From Chitinophagaceae bacterium (GTDB lineage: Bacteria > Bacteroidota > Bacteroidia > Chitinophagales > Chitinophagaceae), in assembly GCA_947454155.1 (NCBI GenBank), contig CANGIT010000007.1:1-64000 (forward strand): a DNA stretch of 64,000 bases. The letters run 5' to 3'. Made by a program: the position numbers and the translations under genes. Shown one piece after another: positions 26,188 to 36,700 of this stretch. The notes under the pieces are model-generated. The model was given only the letters and a program-made list of their open reading frames with translations, did not search any database and had not been told where the DNA came from. Position 1 is the first letter of the stretch. Every line of letters begins with the position of its first letter.

Positions 26188-28812
26188 ATGACGGCATCTG
26201 AGATCAGGCAGCATTTTCTCGATTTTTTCCAATCCAAAGGACACACCATTGTGCCTTCGGCTCCCATTGTAGTAAAAAACGACCCCACACTACTTTTTAC
26301 CAATGCCGGCATGAACCAGTTCAAGGATTATTTCCTGGGCAACAAAACAGCTCCTTTCAGCCGCGCCGCCGATACACAAAAATGCCTGCGCGTAAGCGGA
26401 AAACATAACGATCTGGAAGAAGTGGGGGTAGATACCTATCATCATACCATGTTTGAAATGCTGGGCAACTGGAGCTTTGGCGATTATTTCAAAGCTGAAG
26501 CTATTGCCTGGAGCTGGGAGCTGCTGACTGAAGTGTATAAAATTGACAAAGACAGATTGTATGTTACCGTGTTCGAAGGCGATGCCAAAGAAAACATCCC
26601 CTCTTCCAGCATCGCACTGGCGGAATGGAAAAAAATTGTAGCGGAAGACAGAATCATTTACGGCAACAAGAAAGACAATTTCTGGGAGATGGGCGACACC
26701 GGACCTTGTGGCCCTTGTACCGAAATACATGTGGATTGCCGATCTGCCAAAGAAAGAGCCCTGGTTCCCGGCCGCGAACTGGTGAACAAAGACCATCCTC
26801 AGGTAATTGAAATATGGAACAATGTATTCATTCAATACAACCGTAAAAAAGATGGTTCATTGGAGCCACTTCCTGCCCGACACGTGGATACCGGAATGGG
26901 GTTTGAAAGACTGGTGAGGGTATTGCAAAACAAACAAAGTAATTACGACACCGATGTGTTTAGCGGCACCATTGCCAAAACAGAAGAAATAACAGGCCGA
27001 AAATATACCGCAGGAGACGATAAATCATCTGTAGCCTTTCGTGTATTGGCCGACCACATCCGGGCCATCTCCTTCACCATTGCCGATGGGCAGCTACCCT
27101 CGAATACCGGTGCGGGTTATGTTATCCGACGTATCCTCAGAAGAGCAGTAAGATATTACTATTCTTATCTCGATTACAAACAACCTTTGCTGTTTCAATT
27201 GCTGCCGGTCATCGCGCATCAATTTGAAAACGTATTCCCCGAGCTCATCCAGCAAGTTGAGTTTGTGGGCAAAGTGATCCGTGAAGAAGAAGAAGCTTTT
27301 CTCCGCACCTTAGATAAGGGTTTGAAAAAAATCGACAGCATCATGGTGGCTACCAAAGCACAATCGGCCAACACCATCAGCGGTGCAGATGCTTTCGAAC
27401 TGCTCGATACATTTGGTTTCCCCATCGACCTCACCAGGCTCATCGCCCAGGAAAACGGGTTGAATGTGGACGAAAGCGGATTTGAAAAAGAAATGCAGGT
27501 GCAAAAAGAGCGTAGTCGCGCAGCTACGGCACTGGACACCGAAGACTGGCAGATTGTGCATGAAGGCAACAGCAACGGCTTTGCCGGTTACGATGTGATG
27601 GAAACTTCAACGCGTATCCTCCGCTACCGCAAAGTGAAAGGCAAAGGCAAAGAACTGTATCAGATAGTGTTGGATAGCACACCTTTTTACGCCGAAAGCG
27701 GTGGACAAGTGGGTGACAGCGGTACACTAACGGTCAATGGCCAACGCATCGACGTCATCGATACCAAAAAAGAAAACGACCTCATTATCCATTTCGCAGA
27801 TAGCATCACCGGCAACCTTAAAGGAACAGTTAATGCTGCTGTGAATGTTGAGAGAAGGAAAAAAATAACCGTGCACCATAGTGTTACGCACCTGATGCAT
27901 GCCGCTTTGAGAAAAGTATTAGGCACACATGTGGCACAGAAAGGCAGCATGGTCAATGATGAACAACTCCGATTCGACTTTTCCCATTTCGCCAAAGTAA
28001 CCGACGAAGAATTACAGCAGGTAGAACGCATCGTGAATGAGAAGATTCGCGAAAATGTACCTGTGGTAATAAAGACTTTTCCCAAAGATGAAGCTATCGC
28101 CCTCGGCGCCATGGCCTTGTTTGGTGAAAAATACGGCGACCTTGTTCGGGTGGTCATCATGGATCCGGCTTATTCCATAGAATTATGCGGTGGCAGTCAT
28201 GTGGGACAAACCGGAGAAATCGGCTTGTTTAAAATAGTTTCCGAGAGTGCTGTGGCCGCAGGCGTCCGCAGAATCGAAGCGGTTTCGGGACAAGCGGCTG
28301 AATCTATGGTGAATAACCAGCTTGAACTGTTGCGATCCATCAAAGAACAGCTGAAGAACAGCAAAGATCCGCTGAAATCGATTGAAAACCTGATGAACGA
28401 AAACAGCAGTCTGGCTAAACGTGTGGAATCGCTGGAAGCCCGTCAACTGGTGGGCATAAGAAATGAACTGCTGCAAAAAAATCAGATCATCAACAATGTT
28501 TCCTTCATAGGCGAAGTGGTGGAAGTGCCCAGCGCCGACGCCTTGAAAAAATTGTGTTTCGATATCAAACATCATCTTCACGACCACGTGGTGGTTTTGT
28601 GTACAAATATTGGCGGTAAGGCCCATGTGGCTATTGGCGTAAGTGAAACCGTTGCTGCGGCCAAACAAATCGATGCCAATTTGCTCATCAAGCAAGTGGC
28701 GGGGCCCCTGATCAATGGGGGCGGTGGCGGACAAAAAACGCTGGCCACAGCCGGAGGTCAGGACAGCTCTAAGTTTGCCGAGATGATGGAGCAAATCAAG
28801 GCGAAGTTGTAA
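26188..28812 (+). CDS. alaS: Alanyl-tRNA synthetase
   Basis: 874 residues, full length for the family. It charges tRNA-Ala and edits mischarged Ser or Gly. Seen in order: catalytic motifs (TLLFTNAGMNQFKDYFLG, HHTMFEMLGNWSFGDYFK, GDTGPCGPCTEIHVD), the RRILRRAVRYYY tRNA-recognition helices, the editing domain with HSVTHLMHAALRK (about 563) and CGGSHVGQTG (about 666), giving the zinc-binding HxxxH and CxxxH, and a C-terminal oligomerisation/DHHA1 domain with GGGGGQ. Complete and unremarkable. Confidence 0.98.
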   Translation: MTASEIRQHFLDFFQSKGHTIVPSAPIVVKNDPTLLFTNAGMNQFKDYFLGNKTAPFSRAADTQKCLRVSGKHNDLEEVGVDTYHHTMFEMLGNWSFGDYFKAEAIAWSWELLTEVYKIDKDRLYVTVFEGDAKENIPSSSIALAEWKKIVAEDRIIYGNKKDNFWEMGDTGPCGPCTEIHVDCRSAKERALVPGRELVNKDHPQVIEIWNNVFIQYNRKKDGSLEPLPARHVDTGMGFERLVRVLQNKQSNYDTDVFSGTIAKTEEITGRKYTAGDDKSSVAFRVLADHIRAISFTIADGQLPSNTGAGYVIRRILRRAVRYYYSYLDYKQPLLFQLLPVIAHQFENVFPELIQQVEFVGKVIREEEEAFLRTLDKGLKKIDSIMVATKAQSANTISGADAFELLDTFGFPIDLTRLIAQENGLNVDESGFEKEMQVQKERSRAATALDTEDWQIVHEGNSNGFAGYDVMETSTRILRYRKVKGKGKELYQIVLDSTPFYAESGGQVGDSGTLTVNGQRIDVIDTKKENDLIIHFADSITGNLKGTVNAAVNVERRKKITVHHSVTHLMHAALRKVLGTHVAQKGSMVNDEQLRFDFSHFAKVTDEELQQVERIVNEKIRENVPVVIKTFPKDEAIALGAMALFGEKYGDLVRVVIMDPAYSIELCGGSHVGQTGEIGLFKIVSESAVAAGVRRIEAVSGQAAESMVNNQLELLRSIKEQLKNSKDPLKSIENLMNENSSLAKRVESLEARQLVGIRNELLQKNQIINNVSFIGEVVEVPSADALKKLCFDIKHHLHDHVVVLCTNIGGKAHVAIGVSETVAAAKQIDANLLIKQVAGPLINGGGGGQKTLATAGGQDSSKFAEMMEQIKAKL

Positions 28813-28884
28813 TGATCTCATTTCTGGTACTTGTTAAGAAAATGAAAATACTTCCGAAGGGTTTCGTAGTTAATGATTTTCCCT

Positions 28885-28892
28885 TATTTTTG
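28885..28892 (+). promoter_or_regulatory. -7 box (TATTTTTG) for the PDZ gene
   Basis: TAnnTTTG match 34 bp upstream of the ATG at 28927, downstream of alaS. Confidence 0.5.
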
Positions 28893-28926
28893 ATATACTA
28901 AAACTTTCGTAGATAAATTTTAAACG

Positions 28927-30069
28927 ATGAAAAAACAACTTTTTGCTTTTACCGCCCTCATCCTGCTTACAGGTGCACAAGCGGTTAACGCCCAGGAAAA
29001 ACAAGTGATCAAAAAAGGAAACAAAGAAGTCATCATCCAAAAAGATGGCGATAAAGAAACCACAACGGTTACGGTGGAAGTGGATGATGATAAGCAACCG
29101 GAAAAAAAGATGGAGCGTAAGGAATCCAGAGAAGTGATCATCAGTAAAGATGGCGACAAAACGACAAAAATAACATTGGAGATCAACGGCGATAATGTGA
29201 TCATCAACGGAAAGCCCATGAATGAGTTTAAAGAAGACGGTGTGAACATCCGTAAAAAGAAAATGGTGATCGTGAATGGTCAGCCTCTGCAAATAGAAGG
29301 TTTTGGCAACATCGACGGAAAGGAATTCAATTTAAATTTTGATGGCAACGACTTTGGACTTTCAGGCTTGGATTTCAATACACAGGATGCAAATGAAGAA
29401 AAAACGGATACCGTTGCTTTTCTGGGCGTTCAAACAGAACCTGCTCCCAACGGTGTAGTGATTTCATCAGTTGTAGCAGGCAGTGCGGCTGAAAAAGGAG
29501 GATTAAGCAAGGAGGACATCATTACACAAATCAATGGACAAGCCATTACCGACCCGCAAGCCCTCACCAGCGCCATCCGCGCTATGCATCCAAAAGATGA
29601 AGTAAAAATCAACTACCTCAGAGGAGGCAAGGAAAAGAAAGTAAAAGTGGTGTTGCAGGAAAAAATCATCAAGAATCAGATTCGTAAAATAGTGATCAAC
29701 AACCGCGGTGACGATGGCAATGCGCCACAAGCTTTCAGTTTTGCGGTACCCAATTTCAATGATATACCCGAAGGATTTGCATTCCCTAAAAGCCAAAAAC
29801 TGGGTATAAAAATTCAGGATACTGAAAATGCAAACGGAGTAAAAATATTAGATGTAGAAGCAGGCTCTTCAGCGGAAAAAGCTGGATTGTTACCTGATGA
29901 TATTATAGTGGAAATCGGTGGCGAAAAAATCACCAATACTGATGAAGCCAGAATACTATTGCAGGATAATGCCGAAAAATCATCTTACCCCATCAAGGCC
30001 GAAAGAAAAGGAACAATCATGAATTTTGAAGTGAAAATCCCCAAGAAACTCAAAACGGCCAACCTCTAA
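28927..30069 (+). CDS. Secreted protein with two PDZ domains
   Basis: 380 residues. Signal peptide ends near AVNAQ. Residues 25-120 are highly charged and repetitive in style (KKGNKEVIIQKDGDKETTT, then SREVIISKDGDKTTKIT), with no recognised fold. Two PDZ domains follow: about 157-232 (FLGVQTEPAPNGVVISSVV, GGLSKEDIITQINGQAI) and about 287-375 (LGIKIQDTENANGVKILDVE, AGLLPDDIIVEIGGEKI). No protease domain is present, so it is not a complete DegP/HtrA enzyme. A periplasmic binding or scaffold role is inferred. It ends at a strong terminator. Confidence 0.85.
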   Translation: MKKQLFAFTALILLTGAQAVNAQEKQVIKKGNKEVIIQKDGDKETTTVTVEVDDDKQPEKKMERKESREVIISKDGDKTTKITLEINGDNVIINGKPMNEFKEDGVNIRKKKMVIVNGQPLQIEGFGNIDGKEFNLNFDGNDFGLSGLDFNTQDANEEKTDTVAFLGVQTEPAPNGVVISSVVAGSAAEKGGLSKEDIITQINGQAITDPQALTSAIRAMHPKDEVKINYLRGGKEKKVKVVLQEKIIKNQIRKIVINNRGDDGNAPQAFSFAVPNFNDIPEGFAFPKSQKLGIKIQDTENANGVKILDVEAGSSAEKAGLLPDDIIVEIGGEKITNTDEARILLQDNAEKSSYPIKAERKGTIMNFEVKIPKKLKTANL

Positions 30070-30094
30070 TCTCGAAGACGTGTTTTTTTTATAA

Positions 30095-30134
30095 GCAAAA
30101 GTCCATCCCCGAAACGGATGGCTTTTGTTTTTTA
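30095..30134 (+). terminator. Intrinsic terminator after the PDZ gene
   Basis: Stem CAAAAGTCCATCC (30095-30107) pairs with GGATGGCTTTTG (30116-30127), followed by a T run. Confidence 0.9.
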
Positions 30135-30189
30135 AACTTTACCGAATCACTTACCTTCGGCATTCCTAATAAAACCAAAACATACAACC

Positions 30190-31368
30190 ATGCTAAAGTT
30201 TAAGGCCATGGCCGTTATTTCCATAATGGTGGCTACCCTCTCCTGCAACTCAAAAAATGCAACCGAATTTACTGTTAATGCCAATCTGAAAGGTTTAAAT
30301 GACCAAAACGCCTACATCGAAGAAATTCATTTTACCGGAAAGGCCATGACAGAAGTATTGGACACCACTGCCGTTAAAAACGGACAATTCAATTTCAATG
30401 TCAAGGCCAGCCACGAAGGTCTTTACCGCATCCGCTTTGAAAAAGAAAACGCTTTTCTTTTTGTGGTGAATGACGAACCGCTAGTGAAAATCGATGGTAA
30501 CTTCAATCCTAACCAGATTCAAACCGAAAATTTCAATACACCAGCCAACCAGGAACTGAAAAAGTTCATTCAGGAATTATCCAACAGAAGCATGGCATTG
30601 GATTCCATGGCCCGAAAAACGCAGGCCCTTGCCGGATCCGGACTCGAAGGACACGTGATGGACAGCCTGATACAAGTGGCTCAAAAAGAACAAGAGCAAT
30701 ATAAAAATGAATCGGATGCTTATTTGCTGAATGTGGCCAATACATCCAAAGATCCCATCGTCTCCATGTTTGCCATCACTGTAGGTGGAGGTATCAATAA
30801 AGACGCCATCAAAAATGCTGTGGGTGGACTAACCAAAAGATTCCCAGACAACACCACAGTAACCGGTTTCGTAAAAGAGTTCAACGGTATGTTGACTCAA
30901 CAAGAAAAGCCACCGGCTCCGGCAGCCGGCATTCCCGATGTGGGCAGTATGGCGCCTGATTTCACCATGAACGATGTGGATGGCAAACCATTTTCACTCA
31001 GTCAATTGAAAGGAAAATATGTGCTGGTAGATTTCTGGGCCAGCTGGTGCGGACCCTGCAGAGGAGAAAACCCTAATGTGGTGAAGGCATACAACAAATA
31101 CAAAGACAAAAACTTTACTGTGCTCGGGGTATCGCTGGATGAAGAAAAAAGCAAGTGGCTGGAAGCCATTCAAGAAGACCATCTCACCTGGAAACACATC
31201 AGTGATCTGAAAGGATGGTCATCTGCTGCAGTAAGTCTTTACGGGTTTGATGGCATTCCTTACAATGTGCTGATAGATCCGCAAGGCAAAATCATTGCAA
31301 AAGAATTAAGAGAAGATGCATTGGAAGAAATGCTGTCTAAAACTTTAGGTACAGCCTCAGGCAAATAA
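30190..31368 (+). CDS. TlpA-type thiol-disulphide oxidoreductase with DUF4369 N-terminus
   Basis: 392 residues. Lipoprotein-like start (MVATLSC, Cys at 19). Residues of about 25-130 match the DUF4369 beta domain found ahead of thioredoxin domains in Bacteroidota, a helical linker follows, and the C-terminal 140 residues are a TlpA/ResA thioredoxin with active site WASWCGPCRGENP (about 283-295) and cis-Pro loop GFDGIPYNVLIDPQGK. Likely reduces disulphides in exported proteins from the periplasmic face of a membrane. Its own terminator lies directly downstream. Confidence 0.93.
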   Translation: MLKFKAMAVISIMVATLSCNSKNATEFTVNANLKGLNDQNAYIEEIHFTGKAMTEVLDTTAVKNGQFNFNVKASHEGLYRIRFEKENAFLFVVNDEPLVKIDGNFNPNQIQTENFNTPANQELKKFIQELSNRSMALDSMARKTQALAGSGLEGHVMDSLIQVAQKEQEQYKNESDAYLLNVANTSKDPIVSMFAITVGGGINKDAIKNAVGGLTKRFPDNTTVTGFVKEFNGMLTQQEKPPAPAAGIPDVGSMAPDFTMNDVDGKPFSLSQLKGKYVLVDFWASWCGPCRGENPNVVKAYNKYKDKNFTVLGVSLDEEKSKWLEAIQEDHLTWKHISDLKGWSSAAVSLYGFDGIPYNVLIDPQGKIIAKELREDALEEMLSKTLGTASGK

Positions 31369-31391
31369 TTTTTTTCTGCATAAATGATATG

Positions 31392-31419
31392 AAAAAGCCC
31401 CGAAATTTCGGGGCTTTTT
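31392..31419. terminator. Bidirectional terminator, 28-bp perfect palindrome
   Basis: AAAAAGCCCCGAAA and its exact complement form a perfect palindrome with A and T tails on both sides, between the TlpA gene (+) and the convergent lipoprotein gene (-). Confidence 0.93.
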
Positions 31420-31439
31420 GCTGTATGATAGTGAGATGA

Positions 31440-32342
31440 TTATCTCGCCATATTAACGGTATATGGTGTACTGAACCATCCCAAAGGAGTGGATGTAGGG
31501 TCATTCAAGCCTACTCTGATTTTCAAAGTAATCGTTTGGTTACAAATAGAGAAAGTTCCTGGTCCGGCAGTAGGAGAAGGTCCTACCATCACAAAATAAG
31601 TTGAGTAAGCAGGGTTTGATGTTACTGTTGTTGCAGACGCGATATCTGTTTGTCTGTCGAGTGTAACTGTTCTGTTGGCAGGATCCGTCCAATCGAGATG
31701 GAAAGTGATGCCTGCCCATCCATAATCGTAGATGTTCTCTACTACGATGTCACCTGTGGTGGCAGAAGTTTGATTCACGCTGGAAATAGAAGTGGTATAA
31801 GGGCCATAAGCGCCGCCGAAATTTTCATTGGTATTGGCATAATCGCCCAACAAATCGGTGAGGGTAACATCCCCTTCGAAGCAAGGACCTCTGAGGATCA
31901 GGTAAACCGTATCTAAAAATCCGGCGGGTTTTACCGAAGGTTCGGCAAGGGTAAACATCAGCGTATCTTTTCTTCCATTGGTGTAGGAAGCATAATCGGC
32001 TTGTACTGCAATATTGGCAACAGCTTCTCCGGCTTTGATGGTAACCGTGCCGGTGGTATTGCCACTGGCGATGCTGTATTGTGTTCCGGGTGTTGCGGCA
32101 GAAATCGGGGTCACTTTATAAGTAACCGATCTGTCGGCATTAGACACATCGGTAGTACCTACCACCACGTTGTAAACAGGAGTAGGATTAACATCCGCTT
32201 TATAGATTTGAACTTCTTTACCTACGAAGTGAGCTTGCGGAGGTGCAGTGATGACATCGTAAGGTTTTGTTTTGTCGCAGCTTCCCAACAAGAAAGCAAC
32301 AGCCAAAAGGGCGATCAGCGACAGGTTGTTGATTATTTTCAT
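31440..32342 (-). CDS. SusD-associated surface lipoprotein
   Basis: 300 residues with lipoprotein signal and lipobox LLGSC (Cys at 22). The N-terminal half has a Calx-beta/DUF4843-like strand pattern (DRSVTYKVTPISAATPGTQY, GTVTIKAGEAVANIAVQ, KDTLMFTLAEPSV); the second half is a separate beta domain (ENIYDYGWAGITFHLDW). Third gene of the susC-susD transcript, 30 bp after susD. Proteins in this position usually sit on the cell surface and help to bind the SusCD ligand (SusE/F-like); here the ligand is unknown. Confidence 0.8.
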   Translation of the reverse strand: MKIINNLSLIALLAVAFLLGSCDKTKPYDVITAPPQAHFVGKEVQIYKADVNPTPVYNVVVGTTDVSNADRSVTYKVTPISAATPGTQYSIASGNTTGTVTIKAGEAVANIAVQADYASYTNGRKDTLMFTLAEPSVKPAGFLDTVYLILRGPCFEGDVTLTDLLGDYANTNENFGGAYGPYTTSISSVNQTSATTGDIVVENIYDYGWAGITFHLDWTDPANRTVTLDRQTDIASATTVTSNPAYSTYFVMVGPSPTAGPGTFSICNQTITLKIRVGLNDPTSTPLGWFSTPYTVNMAR

Positions 32343-32372
32343 TTTTATATTTTTTTCTTTTGATCAATAAGA

Positions 32373-33770
32373 TTAATAACCGTCATTCTGAGCCACATTC
32401 GGATTGGCCAGAATTTCATCGTTAGGAATGGGGAACACAAAACGGAAGTTACCTGCCGCCAATGTTTGCCAGGCCGGACTGGCATCAGTTGATAATCTGT
32501 CTACAGGCATATCGTTACGTTTCAGATCGAAGAAGCGGAATCCTTCGAAAGCCAGTTCCTTGAATCTTTCGTTCATGATGGCATCAATCAGCGAAGTGGC
32601 GCTGCTGAAGGTTTGATTGGTGTAACCGGTGATACGGTTAGCGCGCAGGAGATTAAGGTCTGCAGCGGCTGCGGTTAAATCTGGACTTGATTTTCTGGCA
32701 TTGGCTTCAGCGCGGATCAGGTACATTTCGGCCATTCTGCAGGCTTTGATGTCTACCACACGGCCACCGCGTGAAGAACTGTAAAATTTATTGACATAAT
32801 TGCCTGCGGCGCCTGTGCCGATGTAAGCAGATGCTCTTACGTCGTTGGTGCCATAAGCAGCCACCAGCTTATCGGATGGAGCGATGTAAATGTTGTTGGC
32901 GGTTGTAGTCCACAAGCTGCCGATGGCGGCGCTGTTGGCATAACGGATACGAAACAGCACTTCATCAAACACGTCATCTGTCCAGATAGCTTCAAACTGT
33001 GCACCTGAAACCAGGGGTCTGATGCCGGAAGTAATGACTTCTGTTGCGTAATTGATTGCATTGTCGTAATCTTTTTTATAAAGTGCGATTCTTGCCTGAT
33101 AGGCAGCCACGTTCACGCTGTTCATCACCGTATCGGTAAAATCGCCGGGAGTGGCGGCAGGAATCAGACTTTTAGCGGTAGCCAGGTCTGTTTCAATTTG
33201 CGTCATCACTTCACCCATAGATTTGCGTGAAGGCTTTTGCAAAGGATCTGAAGTTAAAGAGATGGGTAACCCGCGTGTATCGGCAGGGTTGTAGCTTTTG
33301 CAATAAGCTTCCATCAAACTGAAGTAAGAAATGCCGCGCAGAGCGAGCAATTGTCCTTTCAGGATGTTTCTTCTGTATTCTTCTGAGGGAGCTGCTGTAA
33401 CAGTGCCGACTTTGGCCAGTACGCGATTGCACTGATCGATCACACCATAATAATCGCCCCAGGCGGCTCCAACATCTCCGCCGGTAGTACCGTCAGAAGC
33501 ATACTGGTAGCGATAAGTAAGCGCACCCTGACCGCTGTTGCCGGATCCGATTTTTGCCTCATCCGATACCAGGGCACTGGTGTACATGTCGTTGGCATAA
33601 GCACCATAACGGCCATATGCCTCATTGGTTCCGAGTTGAATGTCATCGAGCGTGAGAAAAGCATTGTTCTCACTGAAAGAATCAGTAGGCTGCTGATCTA
33701 GGTCTTTTTTACAGCTGCTGGTACCCAGTACCACAGCCATTGTTGCTATTAGAAATATATTCTTTTTCAT
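32373..33770 (-). CDS. SusD/RagB family nutrient-binding outer-membrane lipoprotein
   Basis: 465 residues, lipobox TSSC near residue 19. SusD family features: SENNAFLTLDDIQLGTNEAY near the start, the helical core with GISYFSLMEAYCKSYN, and the C-terminal FFDLKRNDMPVDRLS ... FRFVFPIPNDEILANPN typical of the family. SusD caps the SusC channel and binds the substrate on the cell surface. It follows susC by 21 bp on the minus strand. It is relatively short for the family, which often is seen in non-glycan or small-ligand systems; that reading is speculative. Confidence 0.95.
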   Translation of the reverse strand: MKKNIFLIATMAVVLGTSSCKKDLDQQPTDSFSENNAFLTLDDIQLGTNEAYGRYGAYANDMYTSALVSDEAKIGSGNSGQGALTYRYQYASDGTTGGDVGAAWGDYYGVIDQCNRVLAKVGTVTAAPSEEYRRNILKGQLLALRGISYFSLMEAYCKSYNPADTRGLPISLTSDPLQKPSRKSMGEVMTQIETDLATAKSLIPAATPGDFTDTVMNSVNVAAYQARIALYKKDYDNAINYATEVITSGIRPLVSGAQFEAIWTDDVFDEVLFRIRYANSAAIGSLWTTTANNIYIAPSDKLVAAYGTNDVRASAYIGTGAAGNYVNKFYSSSRGGRVVDIKACRMAEMYLIRAEANARKSSPDLTAAAADLNLLRANRITGYTNQTFSSATSLIDAIMNERFKELAFEGFRFFDLKRNDMPVDRLSTDASPAWQTLAAGNFRFVFPIPNDEILANPNVAQNDGY

Positions 33771-33791
33771 GTAGTAGATCTTTAGTGTTGA

Positions 33792-36700
33792 TTAAAAGTT
33801 GATGTCCAAACCTGCGGTGATGGTTTTTGGATTAGGAAATTCACTCAGGTTGATGTTGGTGGCACCGGCCTCTGGATCGTAACCTCTCCATTTGGTCCAC
33901 ATGGCCAGGTTAGAACCCTGAACATAAACATTCAGGTTGGAAACAATTTTCAATTTGCTTACCAAAGATTTAGGCAAGGTATATCCTAAACGAACGTCTC
34001 TGAAACGGAGGAACGAAGCGTCGTGAATGATTTTAGAAGAGAAATTAGTTCCATAAAGTGGACTTGGTGTAGAAACCACATCGCCGGGATGCTGCCAGAA
34101 ATGCAGGTCGGAAGACTGGTTGTAACCCACAGCCATAAAGCCTACAGGGTTTTCAACAAAGTATTCCATGTTGTCTACTTTGGTAGCTCCTCTCTGCCAG
34201 CTGAACAGCATCGACAGGTCGAAAGATTTGTATTTGGCATTCAAACCAAAACCACCTCTCCAAGGTGCTTCCCAGGTGCCAAATTCTTGTACTCTGTTAT
34301 CTGCACTGTACACTGTAGTCAAGTTGCCATTTTTATCAAAGTACAAAGGCATACCGGTGGCGGCGTCAACTCCACCCCATTTCACTTCGTAGTGTGTACC
34401 CAAAGGCAATCCTTCTTTGATCAGTTCGGTACCATCTTCGTAAGGCAATTCACCGGCCAGACTCAACACGCGGTTTTTGTTATAACCTACGTTGGCAAAC
34501 AAAGTCACCAGCAGGTCTTTTTTCTTTATCACTTCGCCATTCAAAGAAAGCTCAGCACCTTTGTTGCCCAGTTTACCGGCGTTGATATTCAAAGCAGCAC
34601 CGGTTCCGAATCCGCCAACAGCAGAAAGTTTTTTCTGAACGAACAAATCTGTAGTGATTTTATTGTAGAGGTTGATATCACCATAGATTCTTCTGTCGAG
34701 CAATTCAAAATCAATACCCAGATTGGTAACATAGGTTCTTTCCCATTTCATTTTAGGATTACCGGGATAGCTGGCATAAATGGTATTTAAACCGGCATAG
34801 TTACCACCGGAGTATGTGTTTTGATAAGGATAATCACCACCGGGGAAATTATCGGCATTACCCGATACACCATTGCTGAGTTTCACACGCAATACGTTGA
34901 TGAACTTGATGTTTTTGATAAAGTCTTCTTTGGTCGCATCCCAGATGGCACCTACCGAATAGAAGCCTTGCCATCTTGTGTCCACAGGGAGTTTGGAAGA
35001 ACCATCTCTTCTGTAAGAAGCGGTGAGGGTATATTTAGTTTTGTAGGTATAACGTGCAGTAGCCAGTCCAGACATCAAAGCACTTTGCGATTTACCGCCG
35101 GAAACCACGGCATAAAGCTGGTTCACCGAGTTGCCTTGTGTGATGGCCGCCATGGTGTTAGGACGCTTCGGGTCGGTACCATAACCGGTGGCTCCCAAAG
35201 ATTTATTGAACTCTCTGATGTATTCGCCATAAACAGACACTTCCACATCATGATCGTTTTTGAACATATTTTTATAGGTCACTGAAGGACGAACCGTACC
35301 TCTCATATAACGGGTTAACCCTTCTGATTGAAAACCTGCTCTACCGGTGATGCTGGAAGAAGACTGACGTGTGTAAGCCAGTTTGCTGCCGTAGTTGCTG
35401 CTTTGTGTTTCACGGAAATCGACACCGGTGGTCAGTGCAGCAGACAACTGCTCATTGATTTTATATGCCGAAGTGAAACTCAGCGTGGCTTTGATTTGGT
35501 CGTTGTAGTTTTTGTCGTATTTGGTAAGGTCCAACTGATTGGCGCCGGCATAAGAAGCACCGGTTCCGGTGGCATAGTTACCGCTACCATCATCTTTATA
35601 CACTCTTGCATAAGGCACGGTTACCGCCGCAGTAAGGAAGGGATTTCCGAGGCTATTGGTGGTAGATGATTGTTGGAAATTTCTTTTGGTATAAGCGAAA
35701 TTCGAATTTACCTGGAAGCTGAACTTGTCATCGGCATAATCCACGTTATTTCTAACGGTAACGCGGTTAAGATCGGTACGAGGAGTAATTCCTTCCTCGT
35801 TGTAAAGGCCTACACTGCTGAACAGGCGAGTTCTGCCTGTGCCACCCGACAAAGTGATTTGGTGATTGCTGAAATTACCATTTCTGAAAATCTGGTCGGC
35901 CCAGTTGGTGTTTATTTTTCTGATGGAATCCAAAGTTCTGTCGTTGGCTGCCTGTTCTTGTGTGGTGAGGCTCGAGAATCTTGGGTTGTTATGAGAATAG
36001 TAGAAGCCCGGAATGCGGGGATCGTTGGCAACAGGGCTCAGCGCATCGCCGGCCGCCAGGAAATTGCCATATTGCTCTTGAGCAGATAACAGTTCATCGG
36101 AGTTCATGGGACGAAATGCGAATTCGGGTTTTGATTTTTGTCCGAATTGTGCAGAGTAGCCGAATTTCATTTTACCGCCATTTCCTCTTTTTGTTGTAAT
36201 AACGATAACACCTGCCGAACCGCGTGAACCGTAAAGAGAAGTAGAAGCGGCATCTCTCAACACGTCGATAGAAGCGAAATCGTTGGGATTCAACCCTTGG
36301 AAAACAGCTGCTTCAACAGGGATACCATCCACAACATATAAAGGCGTAGATCCACCCTGAATAGAGCCCGTACCGCGAATGATGATATTGGAAGCTGTAC
36401 CCGGTGCGCCACTGCCAGAGAGCGCGGTAATACCAGGAGCGCGCCCTTGCAGAATCTGATCGAAAGAACCTACTGGCTGATTTTTAAGTTGCTTCTCATC
36501 AATTTTGGTGGAAGCACCTGCGTACAATGATTTTTTAATCTTGTTGATACCGGTAACTACAACTTCCTGCATGTCTTTGGCATCGGCCGCAGACAGGGCT
36601 ACATTGATCATTACCTTATTTCCTACGGAAATATTTTGTGCATCAAATCCGATGGCACTGAACTCCAGTGACTTCCCATTAGCGGGAACCTGGATGGAAT

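Noticed and set aside
34023..34790. 255-residue reading frame antisense to susC
   Set aside because: Shadow of the SusC gene with no recognisable domain.
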